Source: Streptomyces sp. NBC_00377
Lineage (GTDB): Bacteria; Actinomycetota; Actinomycetes; Streptomycetales; Streptomycetaceae
Direction: 5' to 3'
NCBI RefSeq assembly: GCF_036075115.1
Contig: NZ_CP107958.1
Span: 5,642,001-5,706,000, forward strand
DNA length: 64,000 bases
The translations under genes were made by a program, and so were the position numbers. How positions within the stretch are numbered: position 1 is the first letter of the stretch; each line of letters starts with the position of its first letter. Under the pieces are notes generated by a model. The model did not search any database and was not told the DNA's origin. It saw only the letters and a program-made list of their open reading frames with translations. Positions 34,944-44,003 of the stretch are shown here, one piece after another.

Positions 34944-35699
34944 CTACCAGGGCAGCGGCCCCTCCGCGTCGAGGAACCTCCCGGTCGGTCCGTCGGGCCC
35001 GACCCGCGCCATCCGGACGATGATCCCGGCGCCCTCCTCGACGCTCTGGACGCCGGTGTTCCCGTTGAGGTCGGTCCTGGTGAAGCCGGGCTCCACCGCG
35101 TTGATCCGCATGTCCGGGAACGCCTTCGCGTACTGCACGGTGACCATGTTGACGGCGGTCTTCGAGGCCGGGTAGGCGACCCCCGGATAGGCGTACGCCG
35201 GAGTGTCCGCGTCGGAGACGCGGCCCAGCGAGGCCAGTCCGCTGCTGACGTTGACGATCACGGGCGCGGACGAGCGCCGCAGCAGCGGCAGGAACGCGTG
35301 GGTGACGCGCACGGTGCCGAAGACGTTCGTCTCGAACACCTCCCGCAGGTGTTCGGCGGTCACCTCCGCGGCGCCGACGACGCTGTTGCCGGCGCCCCGG
35401 CTCTCGATGCCCGCGTTGTTGATCAGTACGTCCAGTCCGCCGCCTGCCTCGACCGTCCTGGCCGCGGCCTCGACGGAGACGTCGTCGGTGACATCGATCC
35501 GGACCCACCGCGCGCCCAGCCGCTCGGCGGCGCGCCGCCCGCGCTCGGCGTCACGGCTCCCGACGTAGACGATGTGCCCCGCGTCGACGAGCCGCCGGGC
35601 GGTCTCGAACCCGAGCCCCTTGTTGGCCCCGGTGATGAGCGTCGTGGTCCTCGTGTTCCTCGCGGCCCTGTTCGTGTCCGTGTCTGCGTTCGCTGTCAT
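34944..35699 (-). CDS. Short-chain dehydrogenase/reductase (SDR)
   Basis: A 251-residue NAD(P)H-dependent oxidoreductase. The cofactor site is TTLITGANKGLGFETARRLV, then DVTDDV, LINNAGIESRG, the catalytic Ser in VNVSSGLASLG and Tyr-x-x-x-Lys in VAYPASKTAVNMV. The N-terminal ~20 residues are variable. The substrate is unknown. Its start faces the MmyB-type regulator gene across 101 bases that contain a perfect inverted repeat, so the regulator probably controls this gene. Confidence 0.94.
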   Translation of the reverse strand: MTANADTDTNRAARNTRTTTLITGANKGLGFETARRLVDAGHIVYVGSRDAERGRRAAERLGARWVRIDVTDDVSVEAAARTVEAGGGLDVLINNAGIESRGAGNSVVGAAEVTAEHLREVFETNVFGTVRVTHAFLPLLRRSSAPVIVNVSSGLASLGRVSDADTPAYAYPGVAYPASKTAVNMVTVQYAKAFPDMRINAVEPGFTRTDLNGNTGVQSVEEGAGIIVRMARVGPDGPTGRFLDAEGPLPW

Positions 35700-35738
35700 G
35701 CCTCCAGGCTGTGGCCGGCGGCGGCAGCCGGCCAGGAG

Positions 35739-35777
35739 TCCTGTCTTCCTGGGACTGCCGGTACCAGGAAGACAGGA
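35739..35777. promoter_or_regulatory. Perfect 14-bp inverted repeat, likely operator of the SDR/regulator pair
   Basis: TCCTGTCTTCCTGG (35739-35752) and its exact complement CCAGGAAGACAGGA (35764-35777) flank an 11-base spacer, in the middle of the divergent promoter region and 23 bases before the regulator start. The symmetry and place suggest binding of the MmyB-type regulator. Confidence 0.8.
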
Positions 35778-35800
35778 GCCGGGCGGTGCACAGTGGGGAC

Positions 35801-36727
35801 ATGGCGAGCACGGACTTCGGCCGTACGGTACGACGGTGGCGGGACAGGGTGCCCCCGGAGGCGGCGGGACTGCCCTCGGGCGGCCACCGGCGCGCCCCCG
35901 GCCTGCGCCGCGAGGAACTGGCGATGCTGGCGGGCATCTCGGTCGACTATGTGACCCGCCTCGAACAGGGCCGGGCGGAGAACCCGTCGGAGCAGGTGGT
36001 GGAGGCCCTGGGCCGGGCGTTGCGCGTCTCCCCGGCCGAGCGCGAGCACCTCTTCCGCACCGCGGGACTCGTACCGCCGGGCCGGGGCACGGTACCGGCG
36101 TACATCGCGCCGAGCGTGCACCGCATGCTGGACCGCCTGACGGGGACGCCGGTGGCGGTCTCGGACGCGTCCTGGACGCTCCTGCTCACCAACCCCCTCT
36201 ACACGGCGCTGATGGGCGAACGGCACGGCCGCGAACGCAACGGCGCCTGGCGCGCGTTCCTCGGCACGGGCGACCGCGTCCGCCACACCCCGGAGTCCCG
36301 CCGGGACCTGGAGGCCGCGGTGACCGCCGACCTGCGCACGGCGGCGAGCCGCTACCCCGCGGACCAGCACCTGCGTCGCCTGATCACGGACCTGCGCGCG
36401 AACAGCCCCCGCTTCGCCGCCCTGTGGGACGCCGAAGCCGTGGGCCACCACGAGGCCTCCCGCAAGACCGTCGACCACCCCCAGGTAGGCCCCCTCACCC
36501 TGGACTGCGACGTCCTCTCCGTCGCCGGCAGCGACCTCCGCATCATGATCTACACAGCGGAACCGGGCACGCGGGACGCGGACCGCCTGGAACTCCTGTC
36601 GGTGCTGGGCCCGCAGCCACTGATCGAGGAGGGCCGGCAGGCCCCGGCGTCCGGGGCGCCCGCCGTCCGGCGCAGCGACTCCGGGCGCCCAACGGGCCCA
36701 GGGATCAGTGACTCCCCGCCAGAGTGA
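35801..36727 (+). CDS. XRE-type regulator with MmyB-like ligand-binding domain
   Basis: A 308-residue regulator. The N-terminal helix-turn-helix is RAPGLRREELAMLAGISVDY followed by VTRLEQGRAENPSEQVVEAL; the remainder (YIAPSVHRMLDRLTGTPVAV, SDASWTLLLTNPLYTALMG, FRADLR-like segments, DCDVLSVAGSDLRIMIYTAE) is the MmyB-like PAS-type domain that binds a small ligand, thought to be a fatty acid in this family. Such genes are commonly divergent from an SDR gene they repress, as here. ATG at 35801 fits the domain. Confidence 0.92.
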   Translation: MASTDFGRTVRRWRDRVPPEAAGLPSGGHRRAPGLRREELAMLAGISVDYVTRLEQGRAENPSEQVVEALGRALRVSPAEREHLFRTAGLVPPGRGTVPAYIAPSVHRMLDRLTGTPVAVSDASWTLLLTNPLYTALMGERHGRERNGAWRAFLGTGDRVRHTPESRRDLEAAVTADLRTAASRYPADQHLRRLITDLRANSPRFAALWDAEAVGHHEASRKTVDHPQVGPLTLDCDVLSVAGSDLRIMIYTAEPGTRDADRLELLSVLGPQPLIEEGRQAPASGAPAVRRSDSGRPTGPGISDSPPE

Positions 36728-36761
36728 TCCGGCCGGTCAGCAGGACGTCGTGGTTCGCGAA

Positions 36762-36829
36762 AGAGTGCTTCTTTCAGGCGACGACCTGGCCCCTAGACAA
36801 GCCCCATCGTTGCAGGTCGGGAGCACTCT
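36762..36829. terminator. Imperfect long hairpin between the MmyB-type gene and drmB
   Basis: AGAGTGCT (36762-36769) pairs exactly with AGCACTCT (36822-36829), and inside it CGACCTG (36782-36788) pairs with CAGGTCG (36813-36819). It lies between convergent genes and may end both transcripts. The rest of 36728-36975 holds no gene; it marks the left edge of the defence island. Confidence 0.45.
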
Positions 36830-36975
36830 CTGCGTTTCTGATCACCCATCGGACGCCCTGCACGCGAAAGCGCGAGGTTAAGCCGACACTCCCCGTTCGG
36901 GACGCGCTCGTCCGCAAGTTCTTGCAATGTGAGCCGATCCGGTGGCCGGCGTACCGGCCTCGAACGGCCAAGGCG

Positions 36976-38832
36976 TCAGCGAGTGAAGAAGCCTGGCACT
37001 CGACCGTCCGGTGTCCCGACGAGGGCTGCCCGGTCGAGCAGGATGTTGTTGTTTTCGCAGCTCGTCTCGGGGAGCAGTAGACAGGCATGGCAGGCGGCCA
37101 CGTTCAGGCTGTCCGCGCCGCTCGACTCGGACTCCATGCACAGGGGGTCATTGGAGCACCAGCTCGCTCTGTGCAGGGCAGCCCGGAGCGAGGCTTCGAG
37201 ACGGTCCGGTTCACCCTGGGCGACGACGCCGCCGAGGCTGCCGGCGGAGTCGCTGGTGGCCGTGTAGACGAGTACGCCTGCCATGTCTTCCTCGCCGTAG
37301 ATCCGCTCGCGAAGGGAAGCTGCCGGGTAACCGCCGTCCAGGCTCCATTCGTTGATCAATATGTGTGCCAGGGCATGTAGAAGGAGAAAACGGGGCGTGG
37401 CGGGTGAGGGCGGAACCGGCTTGTCCGAGTCGCCCACGCGTGCTGCCAGCAACCTCTCGTGATTTTCCCGGATCTGGGCGGCGCGAGCGACCTGCCCCGG
37501 TTCCTGCTCCCAGACTCGCAGCCGCTCGGGGTCGAGACGAACGAACACCCCTTCACCGCTCACTTCGAAAGCCGGCAGCCAACTCGGCCGGTCCAGAGAG
37601 ATCGCGGCCTCGCGCAGTGCGGAGTCCGCCGGACTCGGTTCCTCCACGCGCCGGAACGACTGCAGTGCCCGAACCTCGCGCAGCCGCTTGACCAGCATCA
37701 CCTGAGTCAGGCCACGGGACGAGAGCAGAGCACCGATCGGAGTGGTGGGGGGCTCGCAGACGAACTCCTGCTCCTGGTCCGCGACCTCGGGGTGCGGCGT
37801 GGACAGGCTCTGGTACTCGCCCTCGTAGATCTCCTGCCGGTAGTTGCGTGCGTGCTTGGCGATCTTCGTACCATCGGCCGGCTCCGTCGTGGCGGCCTCG
37901 GCCGTGCGCCTCCGCTCCACCTCGGCCACCACGTCCTTCCCGGTGTACTCCGGGTGGTGACGCAGCAGTTTCTGCATGCGCACGTACGCCTCGATGGAGG
38001 CGGCATCCTCATGTTTGAAGATTTCGTAGTACGGCGCGACGATCCTGGCGATGCCCTGGCTCCACGGGGGGATGGACAGGGCCGAGTACATGACCGGGAA
38101 CCACACCGAGGAGGAACCGCGCTGGAGGGTGCGCGGTGGCTCCTGGCAGCTCACGGCGGGAGCGTCCTTGAGCCAGGGGCTACGGCCGGCGCACCGGATG
38201 CCGAGGTCCTTGAGTGCCTGCCGTCGGAACGACCCCTCCATGGACACCTCCTCCACCCCACAACTGCAACCGATCAACACGGCACGCAGTGATGCGGTCG
38301 AGCCGTCGGCCCGGAACGTCAGTTGCCCCCCGCAGGCCCCGGATGTCGTCCGGTTGCCCCTATGGAGCCACTTCCAGTAGGGGAAATCCTCCAGATGGCC
38401 GTGCGTGCACGCGATCACGAAACGGGACGGGACCAGGTTCTCCTGACAGGTCGAGCACTCGGCCCGACCGGCGGGCGAGTTGAACTTGCGGAAGGGCTGC
38501 AGTTGATGGCAGTTGGGGCATGAGTACATCTCCGGGAAGCGCACTGCCCGTACGCCGTCCCGGGCCTTGTCGGGATCGGGAGCCGGTGGCATCCGGAAGC
38601 CGGAGACGCCCAACTGCCAGGCCAGACGGGGCTCCGAGATGACGGGAGCCTCGGAGATGTCCCACGAGTCGATGCCGCGGACGAGGAAGGACTCGTTCTC
38701 CACCGCGATCATGGCTCCGACGCCGTACGTCGTGATGAGCTGGGCCCGGCGGATCTCTCCGAGCCTGCGGGCGGTACGGGCCGGGGTCGACGGGAGGCCA
38801 CGGCGACGGGTGCGAGGCGGGGCGGGGCTCAT
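36976..38832 (-). CDS. drmB: DrmB-like DUF1998 protein (DISARM core component)
   Basis: A 618-residue protein with the DrmB pattern: EIRRAQLITTYGVGAMIAVE near the start; a Cys4-type zinc site CPNCHQLQPF ... CSTC at about residues 105-130 followed by ACTHGHLEDFPYWKW; the DUF1998 core LHALAHILINEWSLDGGYPA at about 485; and a second Cys cluster CSNDPLCMES ... AACHACLLLPETSCENNN near the C-terminus. In DISARM, DrmA and DrmB form the core complex that blocks incoming phage DNA. It follows drmA by three bases and is the last gene of the four-gene operon. No drmC is found. Confidence 0.88.
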   Translation of the reverse strand: MSPAPPRTRRRGLPSTPARTARRLGEIRRAQLITTYGVGAMIAVENESFLVRGIDSWDISEAPVISEPRLAWQLGVSGFRMPPAPDPDKARDGVRAVRFPEMYSCPNCHQLQPFRKFNSPAGRAECSTCQENLVPSRFVIACTHGHLEDFPYWKWLHRGNRTTSGACGGQLTFRADGSTASLRAVLIGCSCGVEEVSMEGSFRRQALKDLGIRCAGRSPWLKDAPAVSCQEPPRTLQRGSSSVWFPVMYSALSIPPWSQGIARIVAPYYEIFKHEDAASIEAYVRMQKLLRHHPEYTGKDVVAEVERRRTAEAATTEPADGTKIAKHARNYRQEIYEGEYQSLSTPHPEVADQEQEFVCEPPTTPIGALLSSRGLTQVMLVKRLREVRALQSFRRVEEPSPADSALREAAISLDRPSWLPAFEVSGEGVFVRLDPERLRVWEQEPGQVARAAQIRENHERLLAARVGDSDKPVPPSPATPRFLLLHALAHILINEWSLDGGYPAASLRERIYGEEDMAGVLVYTATSDSAGSLGGVVAQGEPDRLEASLRAALHRASWCSNDPLCMESESSGADSLNVAACHACLLLPETSCENNNILLDRAALVGTPDGRVPGFFTR

Positions 38833-38835
38833 GGT

Positions 38836-41800
38836 TCAGCGCTCCTCGAAGAAGGTGGACGAGGCGTCGACGTCGCGCAGACTCCACAGTGTCTTCCACG
38901 GCGAGGCGTCGGGCGACTCGTCGTCGTAGTTGGCCAAGAGGGCGGGCACGCGGGAGCCGCGCGGAGCCTCGTACACAAGGTTCGGGCTTGCCAGCGCTTC
39001 GTCCTGCCACCATCCGACGAAGTCCTCGAAGGCCGCCGTGGTGGACTCGAGCTCGGCCGGCTCGACCACCGCCACCCGGTCGAGCAGGAGGGTACCGACC
39101 GTCTCGCGGAGGTCCACCACGAAGTCCTCCACGCGTGATGCCGCGTCGTTGTCCCGTGCGGCCGGCAACATCAACCGGGCCAGAGCCACCACCACGGCGT
39201 GCAGTCCTCGGTCGCGGGCCCGGGCGGAGAAGGGAGTCACGCTGGTGGACTCCACCTCGCGGTACAGGGCCGAGTGGAAGCTCTGGAAGTCCTCGTAGTG
39301 CGAACGGTCCCGTGAGCGAGTGGAGTTGAGCATGATCGCGACGAGACCGGGATGTTGCCGGCCGACCCGGCTCGTCGCCTGGATGTACTCCGCGGTGGTC
39401 TGCGGTTGACCCATCACTGCCATCAGCCCCAGTCGGTCCACGTCGACTCCCACGGAGATCATGTTGGTGGCGAGCAACACATCCAGTACGTCCGGCATAG
39501 GGAGATGTCGTTCCACGGCCTTGAGCCGGCGGGAGATGTCGCTGGAATTCGCCCGGCTGCTCAACTCTGTGAGGGCGTCGGCGCGGCGTACTTTGACTCC
39601 GTCACGCAGCGCGAGGTGTCCCAGACGCTCTTGGACGTCGTCAAGGACCTGGAGCTCCGCCGCCGAAAGCAGTCGCAGGCTGTTGAAGTAGCCGATCAGG
39701 GTCCAATAGGCGTCCTTCACCTCAGACGGAGCATCATGAGTGTGAGCCCGATGGAGCAGCGACGCGTACACCCGGATCAGCAACGTGGCCTGACTGGTGC
39801 TGGAGGTCAAAAGGCCGACGTAGCGGCGGGCCGCCTTCCGCTCCCGTGGCGTCTCCACGGCGAACCAGGAATCCCGGGAGTCGAGGCCCGAGGGCGGAAA
39901 CTGCTCCACCGAACGGGCGAACAGTCGGGTGCCCTGCTCGTCGGCGCGTCGGATGGTCGCGGTCGAGGCGACGACCTTGGGGCGATCCGCCAAGGCGTCC
40001 ACGGCCGTCTCGTACAGGCCGGTCAGCGTGCCGAGCGGGCCCGAGATCAGATGGAGCTCGTCCTGGACGATGAGTTCGGGCGGTCGCACTCCGTCCACGT
40101 CCCGGTTGAACAGGGCCGCCGACGCGGGTCGCCACGGCATCGAGGCGAACTTGTCGACCGTTGCGATGACCAAGGTCGGTCGATGGGCGTAGATGGCTTC
40201 GTCGATGAGGTGTACCGGCAGTCCCCCCCAGTGGAAGTCGCACGTGCCGGAGGGGCAGTTGACGGTCATGCGTACGGCGCTTTCATCGACCGAGTAGTCC
40301 GTTGCCCGCAACGATTCGCCGCACCAAGGGCAGTTGCGCAGTTGGACCGGGTTCTCGGTCTCCAACTGGAAATTCTCGTTGCGCCCGAGATCGGCCAGTT
40401 TGCTCGTGGCGACGGCCAACGTGTTGGGGGTCGCCGAACGACCCACCCACATGCCGATGGAGATCTCCTCGTGCCCCAGGCTCGCCGGGTCGGCTGCCCG
40501 CAGTAGTTCCATCGCGCAGATGAGCGCCGCTGCGCGCTCGAACTGTTGGAGGGTGAGCAGTCGGAGCGTGTACCGCATGAGCACCGTGACGCCGGCCCCG
40601 GCATCCCCGCCCCGGAGGCGCCTCAGGAAGGTGGTGAAGGCGATCAGGCCGAGGTACGCCTCCGTCTTGCCACCACCTGTGGGGAACCACAGCAGGTCGG
40701 AGACTTTTCGGTCTTCGTGGTCCGGAGCGACGATCCCGGCCAGGCAGAGCAGGATGAAGGCGATCTGGAAGGGCCGCCACCGCCCGGCCTGGTTGTCCGG
40801 TTCGCCTGACCTGCCGTCCTTGATCCACGCGGTACGTGCCCGCTGGTCGGCCATCGCGAGGTTCGCCAGCCGGAACGCGCGCAGAATGTTCGGCTGCTCG
40901 GTGTCCTCCAACAGATCCACACCTTCGCGCATCCGGCGCAGGGCTTGCCGGCAGAGCTGGACCTGTTCGGCCGCGATCTTGCCGTGCTCCGTGTCGTGCA
41001 GCAGGCGAGCCTGACCTTCTTGGGTCTCGATCCACCGCTCGTATCCGCTCAGCAAGGTACGAAGGGCCGAGACGACTTCGTGGGCCGGATCGGTTCCCAG
41101 CCGGTACATGGCCAGCGCCTTGTCGTCGATCTCCGGGTTGGAGTCCGTCAGCAACACTTCCTGGGAGGGGACGAACTCGGTCCGCAGGGTGGCGACGGCC
41201 GGACGATCGGTCGATACGGATCCCACCGGAGGTGGCGGCCAGTCCCAATGCGCCGCGCAGCCATGGCCGGTGGCGAAGCTCGGAGCATGGCGGTACAGGA
41301 GGCGGCTCAGCGCATGTTCCGAGTCGACCGCGTCCAGAGCGGTCGGCCGTGCCACGAACACGGGGCTGCTGCCGTCCTCAGCGGTGACGATCAGCTCCGG
41401 TTGGTAGAAGCAGTGCGCGTCCCGGAGGTCGAACTGGCCGACCTGCAGACTGTTGACGACCGTGGCCGTCACGGTCACCGTCCCGTCCGACTCGGACCGG
41501 GGGCGGACCAGTACACGCAGTTCCAGCCCGGGATGGAGGCCGAAGGGGGCGAGCAGGCCGGACTGCGTGACGTCCACGTCGACGGGCTCGATCCGCAGGG
41601 CGGAACGACGCCAATGTTCCCGCTGGGCCTTCGTGCTGCGTGCCTCGGTCCGCTTGGCGGACACCGGGTTTCCCTCGGCGTCCTCGGGGGTGTAGACGGC
41701 AGCGTGTACGGTCAATCGAATTCGCGCGGATACGGTCGGATCCACGGCGAATGTCAAACCGAGGGACGACGGCATCCGGACGTTCGCCAGCGAGACGCCC

Positions 41801-42090
41801 AGATCGCCGAAACCTTCCTCGATGTCCCGACGGGTGCCGAGTGACACCACGTCGAGCCCGTCCCGCTCGTACTCCAGCTCCCCCTGTTCGGCCGGACCAC
41901 TTTGGGGCGAGACACCGGACCGGTCCGGCTGCGAGCGCGGGAAGAGCACGCCGATCGGGTACATGGTGATCGGCGCATCGTCCGTGAGAACCTCGTCCGG
42001 ACCACCCACGGGGCCGAGCAGGTCTTGCCGCAGGGCACCGAGGAGCGAATCGCACACCTCGTAATGTGCCTGGTGAGTCGACCCGCTCAT
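38836..42090 (-). CDS. drmA: DrmA-like SF2 helicase (DISARM core component)
   Basis: A 1084-residue helicase. The N-terminus LRQDLLGPVGGPDEVLTDDA with YPIGVLFPRSQ is typical of DrmA. Walker A is FPTGGGKTEAYLGLIAFTTF (about residue 470); a Cys4 zinc knuckle (CPWCGES ... CPSGTCDFHW) precedes motif II VQDELHLISGPLG (about 678, QDELH for DExH), and motif VI is ATSRVGRQHPG (about 908). The family translocates on DNA and with DrmB recognises unprotected ends. ATG at 42090 overlaps the uvrD-like stop (ATGA), so it is translationally coupled. Confidence 0.88.
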   Translation of the reverse strand: MSGSTHQAHYEVCDSLLGALRQDLLGPVGGPDEVLTDDAPITMYPIGVLFPRSQPDRSGVSPQSGPAEQGELEYERDGLDVVSLGTRRDIEEGFGDLGVSLANVRMPSSLGLTFAVDPTVSARIRLTVHAAVYTPEDAEGNPVSAKRTEARSTKAQREHWRRSALRIEPVDVDVTQSGLLAPFGLHPGLELRVLVRPRSESDGTVTVTATVVNSLQVGQFDLRDAHCFYQPELIVTAEDGSSPVFVARPTALDAVDSEHALSRLLYRHAPSFATGHGCAAHWDWPPPPVGSVSTDRPAVATLRTEFVPSQEVLLTDSNPEIDDKALAMYRLGTDPAHEVVSALRTLLSGYERWIETQEGQARLLHDTEHGKIAAEQVQLCRQALRRMREGVDLLEDTEQPNILRAFRLANLAMADQRARTAWIKDGRSGEPDNQAGRWRPFQIAFILLCLAGIVAPDHEDRKVSDLLWFPTGGGKTEAYLGLIAFTTFLRRLRGGDAGAGVTVLMRYTLRLLTLQQFERAAALICAMELLRAADPASLGHEEISIGMWVGRSATPNTLAVATSKLADLGRNENFQLETENPVQLRNCPWCGESLRATDYSVDESAVRMTVNCPSGTCDFHWGGLPVHLIDEAIYAHRPTLVIATVDKFASMPWRPASAALFNRDVDGVRPPELIVQDELHLISGPLGTLTGLYETAVDALADRPKVVASTATIRRADEQGTRLFARSVEQFPPSGLDSRDSWFAVETPRERKAARRYVGLLTSSTSQATLLIRVYASLLHRAHTHDAPSEVKDAYWTLIGYFNSLRLLSAAELQVLDDVQERLGHLALRDGVKVRRADALTELSSRANSSDISRRLKAVERHLPMPDVLDVLLATNMISVGVDVDRLGLMAVMGQPQTTAEYIQATSRVGRQHPGLVAIMLNSTRSRDRSHYEDFQSFHSALYREVESTSVTPFSARARDRGLHAVVVALARLMLPAARDNDAASRVEDFVVDLRETVGTLLLDRVAVVEPAELESTTAAFEDFVGWWQDEALASPNLVYEAPRGSRVPALLANYDDESPDASPWKTLWSLRDVDASSTFFEER

Positions 42091-44003
42091 CCTTCGTTCC
42101 CTTCCGGTCCGTCCGTGTGCCAGTGGAACCGCCCCAGACCGCACAACCGGGGTGCGACCCACGCGCCGTGCGTACCCAGCCCGGCGGCGTCTGTCGCCGC
42201 AGGACTGCCCGCCACGCTCTCCACGCATTCGACCCGTAGACCCGTGATCAGCGGCGGCCAGCGATCGACCTCAGAGTGCGCGGTGCGGCGCAGCATTCGG
42301 TGCAGGTCGGTGCGGAAGCGCTCCGACATCACCGCGATCTGTCGGCCGCCGACCACCACTGCGTACGGTGGGGACTGGTCGGCGGCGATGGGGATGCCGT
42401 GCAGCAGCACGAGCTCCGCCTCGGCACCGGCGGTTACGTCGGCCAAGAGGTACCGTGACACCTCCGCAGCGTCCTGGTGAATTCCCTCCGTGCCCGGAGG
42501 CTGCTCGTGGGACACGTCCGAGCCGATCAGCTCGATTCCGTTGCGGGCCCAGGTGCTGCGACCACCCAGGTACCAGCGGTCGATCCTCTTGTCCTTGCGG
42601 AGGAGCCACGAGTTGGGGGCGTCCAGGACGTACAGATCGTCCCGGGTCCGGGTCATGGCCACATACAGCAGCCGGGCTTCCGCCGCCGGGTCGTAGTCGT
42701 ACTTCTTCTTCCGGACTTGGGCCGGCTCTTTCAGCACGCGTGGTTCGACGATCAGGACCCGGTCGAACTCCAGGCCCTTGGCTCGGTGCATGGTCGAGAT
42801 CACGAGCGAGGACGACTGAGCCGCAGTGAGCTCGTCGGGCAGCCGGCCCTCGGCGAGTGCCCGGTGCAGCCCGACGACATCGAGGGTGCCGCGGCCGCTG
42901 CCCCGCGCCACCTTGCGCACCGACCGCCACAGCGCCTCCCGTGTGCTGCCGTCAGGGACTCTCAGGTCGACCAGCAGTTCTTCGAAGCGTTCCCGGCTCA
43001 GAGTGGAGGCGCCGGTCGAGGCGAGGAGTTCGGCGATCCACACAGGGGCCGAGCGCTCGCGCGCCGACCGCTGCAATGTGTGGGGGACATCGGCGTCGGC
43101 CAACATGCCGGACAACGTCAGTGCCTGGCCGTTGTCGCGGCACAGGATGGTGGTGGTGTCGGGATAGTCGCGCAGCGCTGCCAGCACGAACTCGTCCTCC
43201 AGGCTCCCGAAGTTCGGTGCCGAGAGCAGCAGAGCACGCAGGTCGCCGTGGATACGCTCGGCCTCAGCGGCGGCCACGGCCCGATCGCGGGGCAGCCGCT
43301 GCAACTGGGCGCCGTAGGGCAGGGCCATCCGGGCAGCCTCGCTGCGGGCCCGGAAGTTGTCGCCCAGATGGATTTCCACCAGGTCCTCACCGAAGGTGGC
43401 ACGCACCCAGGCCAGGAAGCGGTCGGTCTCCTCGGCCCGCTGATCCGGATCGGACACCTGGAATCCGTACACCGCCTGAGCCGAATCACCCACCACGGTG
43501 AAGCCGGTGTTCTCCTGGAATCGGTCGAGCAGGGCCTCGACCATCTCCCGACGGACCCCCACGAGGTCCTGAACCTCATCGATCACCACATGGGCGGGCA
43601 GGTACTCGCCGCCCTCGACCGCCCCCTTGTCGATGGCTTCGGTGGCGGCCTCGATGCGTTCGTCGAAGGTGTACGTTCCCCAGTCCGTGTCCGGGTAGGC
43701 GCGGTTGAGCAGGGCTGCGGCCCAGGCGTCGAAGGTCTGCACACGAATCCGCTGCGCGGCGGCGGCGTGCCGCTCGATCCGCTCGGTGAGTTCGCGAACG
43801 GCGGCACGCGAGAAGCTGAGCACCAGGATCTCCCCGGCCTCCAGTTCCTCGCGCTCCACCAACACGTCGAGCCGCCGTACGAGGGTGTGCGTCTTGCCGG
43901 CGCCGGCGCCGGCCGTGACCAGTATCCGGGCGTCCCAGGGCTGGTCCACGACGGCCTGCTGCGCGGCGGTGAGTCGATGCTCGGGGAGCGGGGTGACGGT
44001 CAC
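42087..44003 (-). CDS. UvrD/PcrA-like SF1 helicase
   Basis: A 638-residue ATPase. Motifs: Q-motif LTAAQQAVVD, Walker A VTAGAGAGKTHTLVRRLDVL (about 33-40), Ia VLSFSRAAVREL, II VVIDEVQDLVG (about 143), III TVVGDSAQAVYGFQ, V STMHRAKGLEFDRVLI (about 404), VI LLYVAMTRTRDDLYVL. The 2B domain is short, and the C-terminal ~150 residues match no domain I know. The GTG at 44003 overlaps the upstream stop (GTGA) and follows GGAGCGAGGG, so it is chosen over the ATG five codons earlier. UvrD-like helicases with this short form are common partners in defence operons. Confidence 0.9.
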   Translation of the reverse strand: MTVTPLPEHRLTAAQQAVVDQPWDARILVTAGAGAGKTHTLVRRLDVLVEREELEAGEILVLSFSRAAVRELTERIERHAAAAQRIRVQTFDAWAAALLNRAYPDTDWGTYTFDERIEAATEAIDKGAVEGGEYLPAHVVIDEVQDLVGVRREMVEALLDRFQENTGFTVVGDSAQAVYGFQVSDPDQRAEETDRFLAWVRATFGEDLVEIHLGDNFRARSEAARMALPYGAQLQRLPRDRAVAAAEAERIHGDLRALLLSAPNFGSLEDEFVLAALRDYPDTTTILCRDNGQALTLSGMLADADVPHTLQRSARERSAPVWIAELLASTGASTLSRERFEELLVDLRVPDGSTREALWRSVRKVARGSGRGTLDVVGLHRALAEGRLPDELTAAQSSSLVISTMHRAKGLEFDRVLIVEPRVLKEPAQVRKKKYDYDPAAEARLLYVAMTRTRDDLYVLDAPNSWLLRKDKRIDRWYLGGRSTWARNGIELIGSDVSHEQPPGTEGIHQDAAEVSRYLLADVTAGAEAELVLLHGIPIAADQSPPYAVVVGGRQIAVMSERFRTDLHRMLRRTAHSEVDRWPPLITGLRVECVESVAGSPAATDAAGLGTHGAWVAPRLCGLGRFHWHTDGPEGNEG

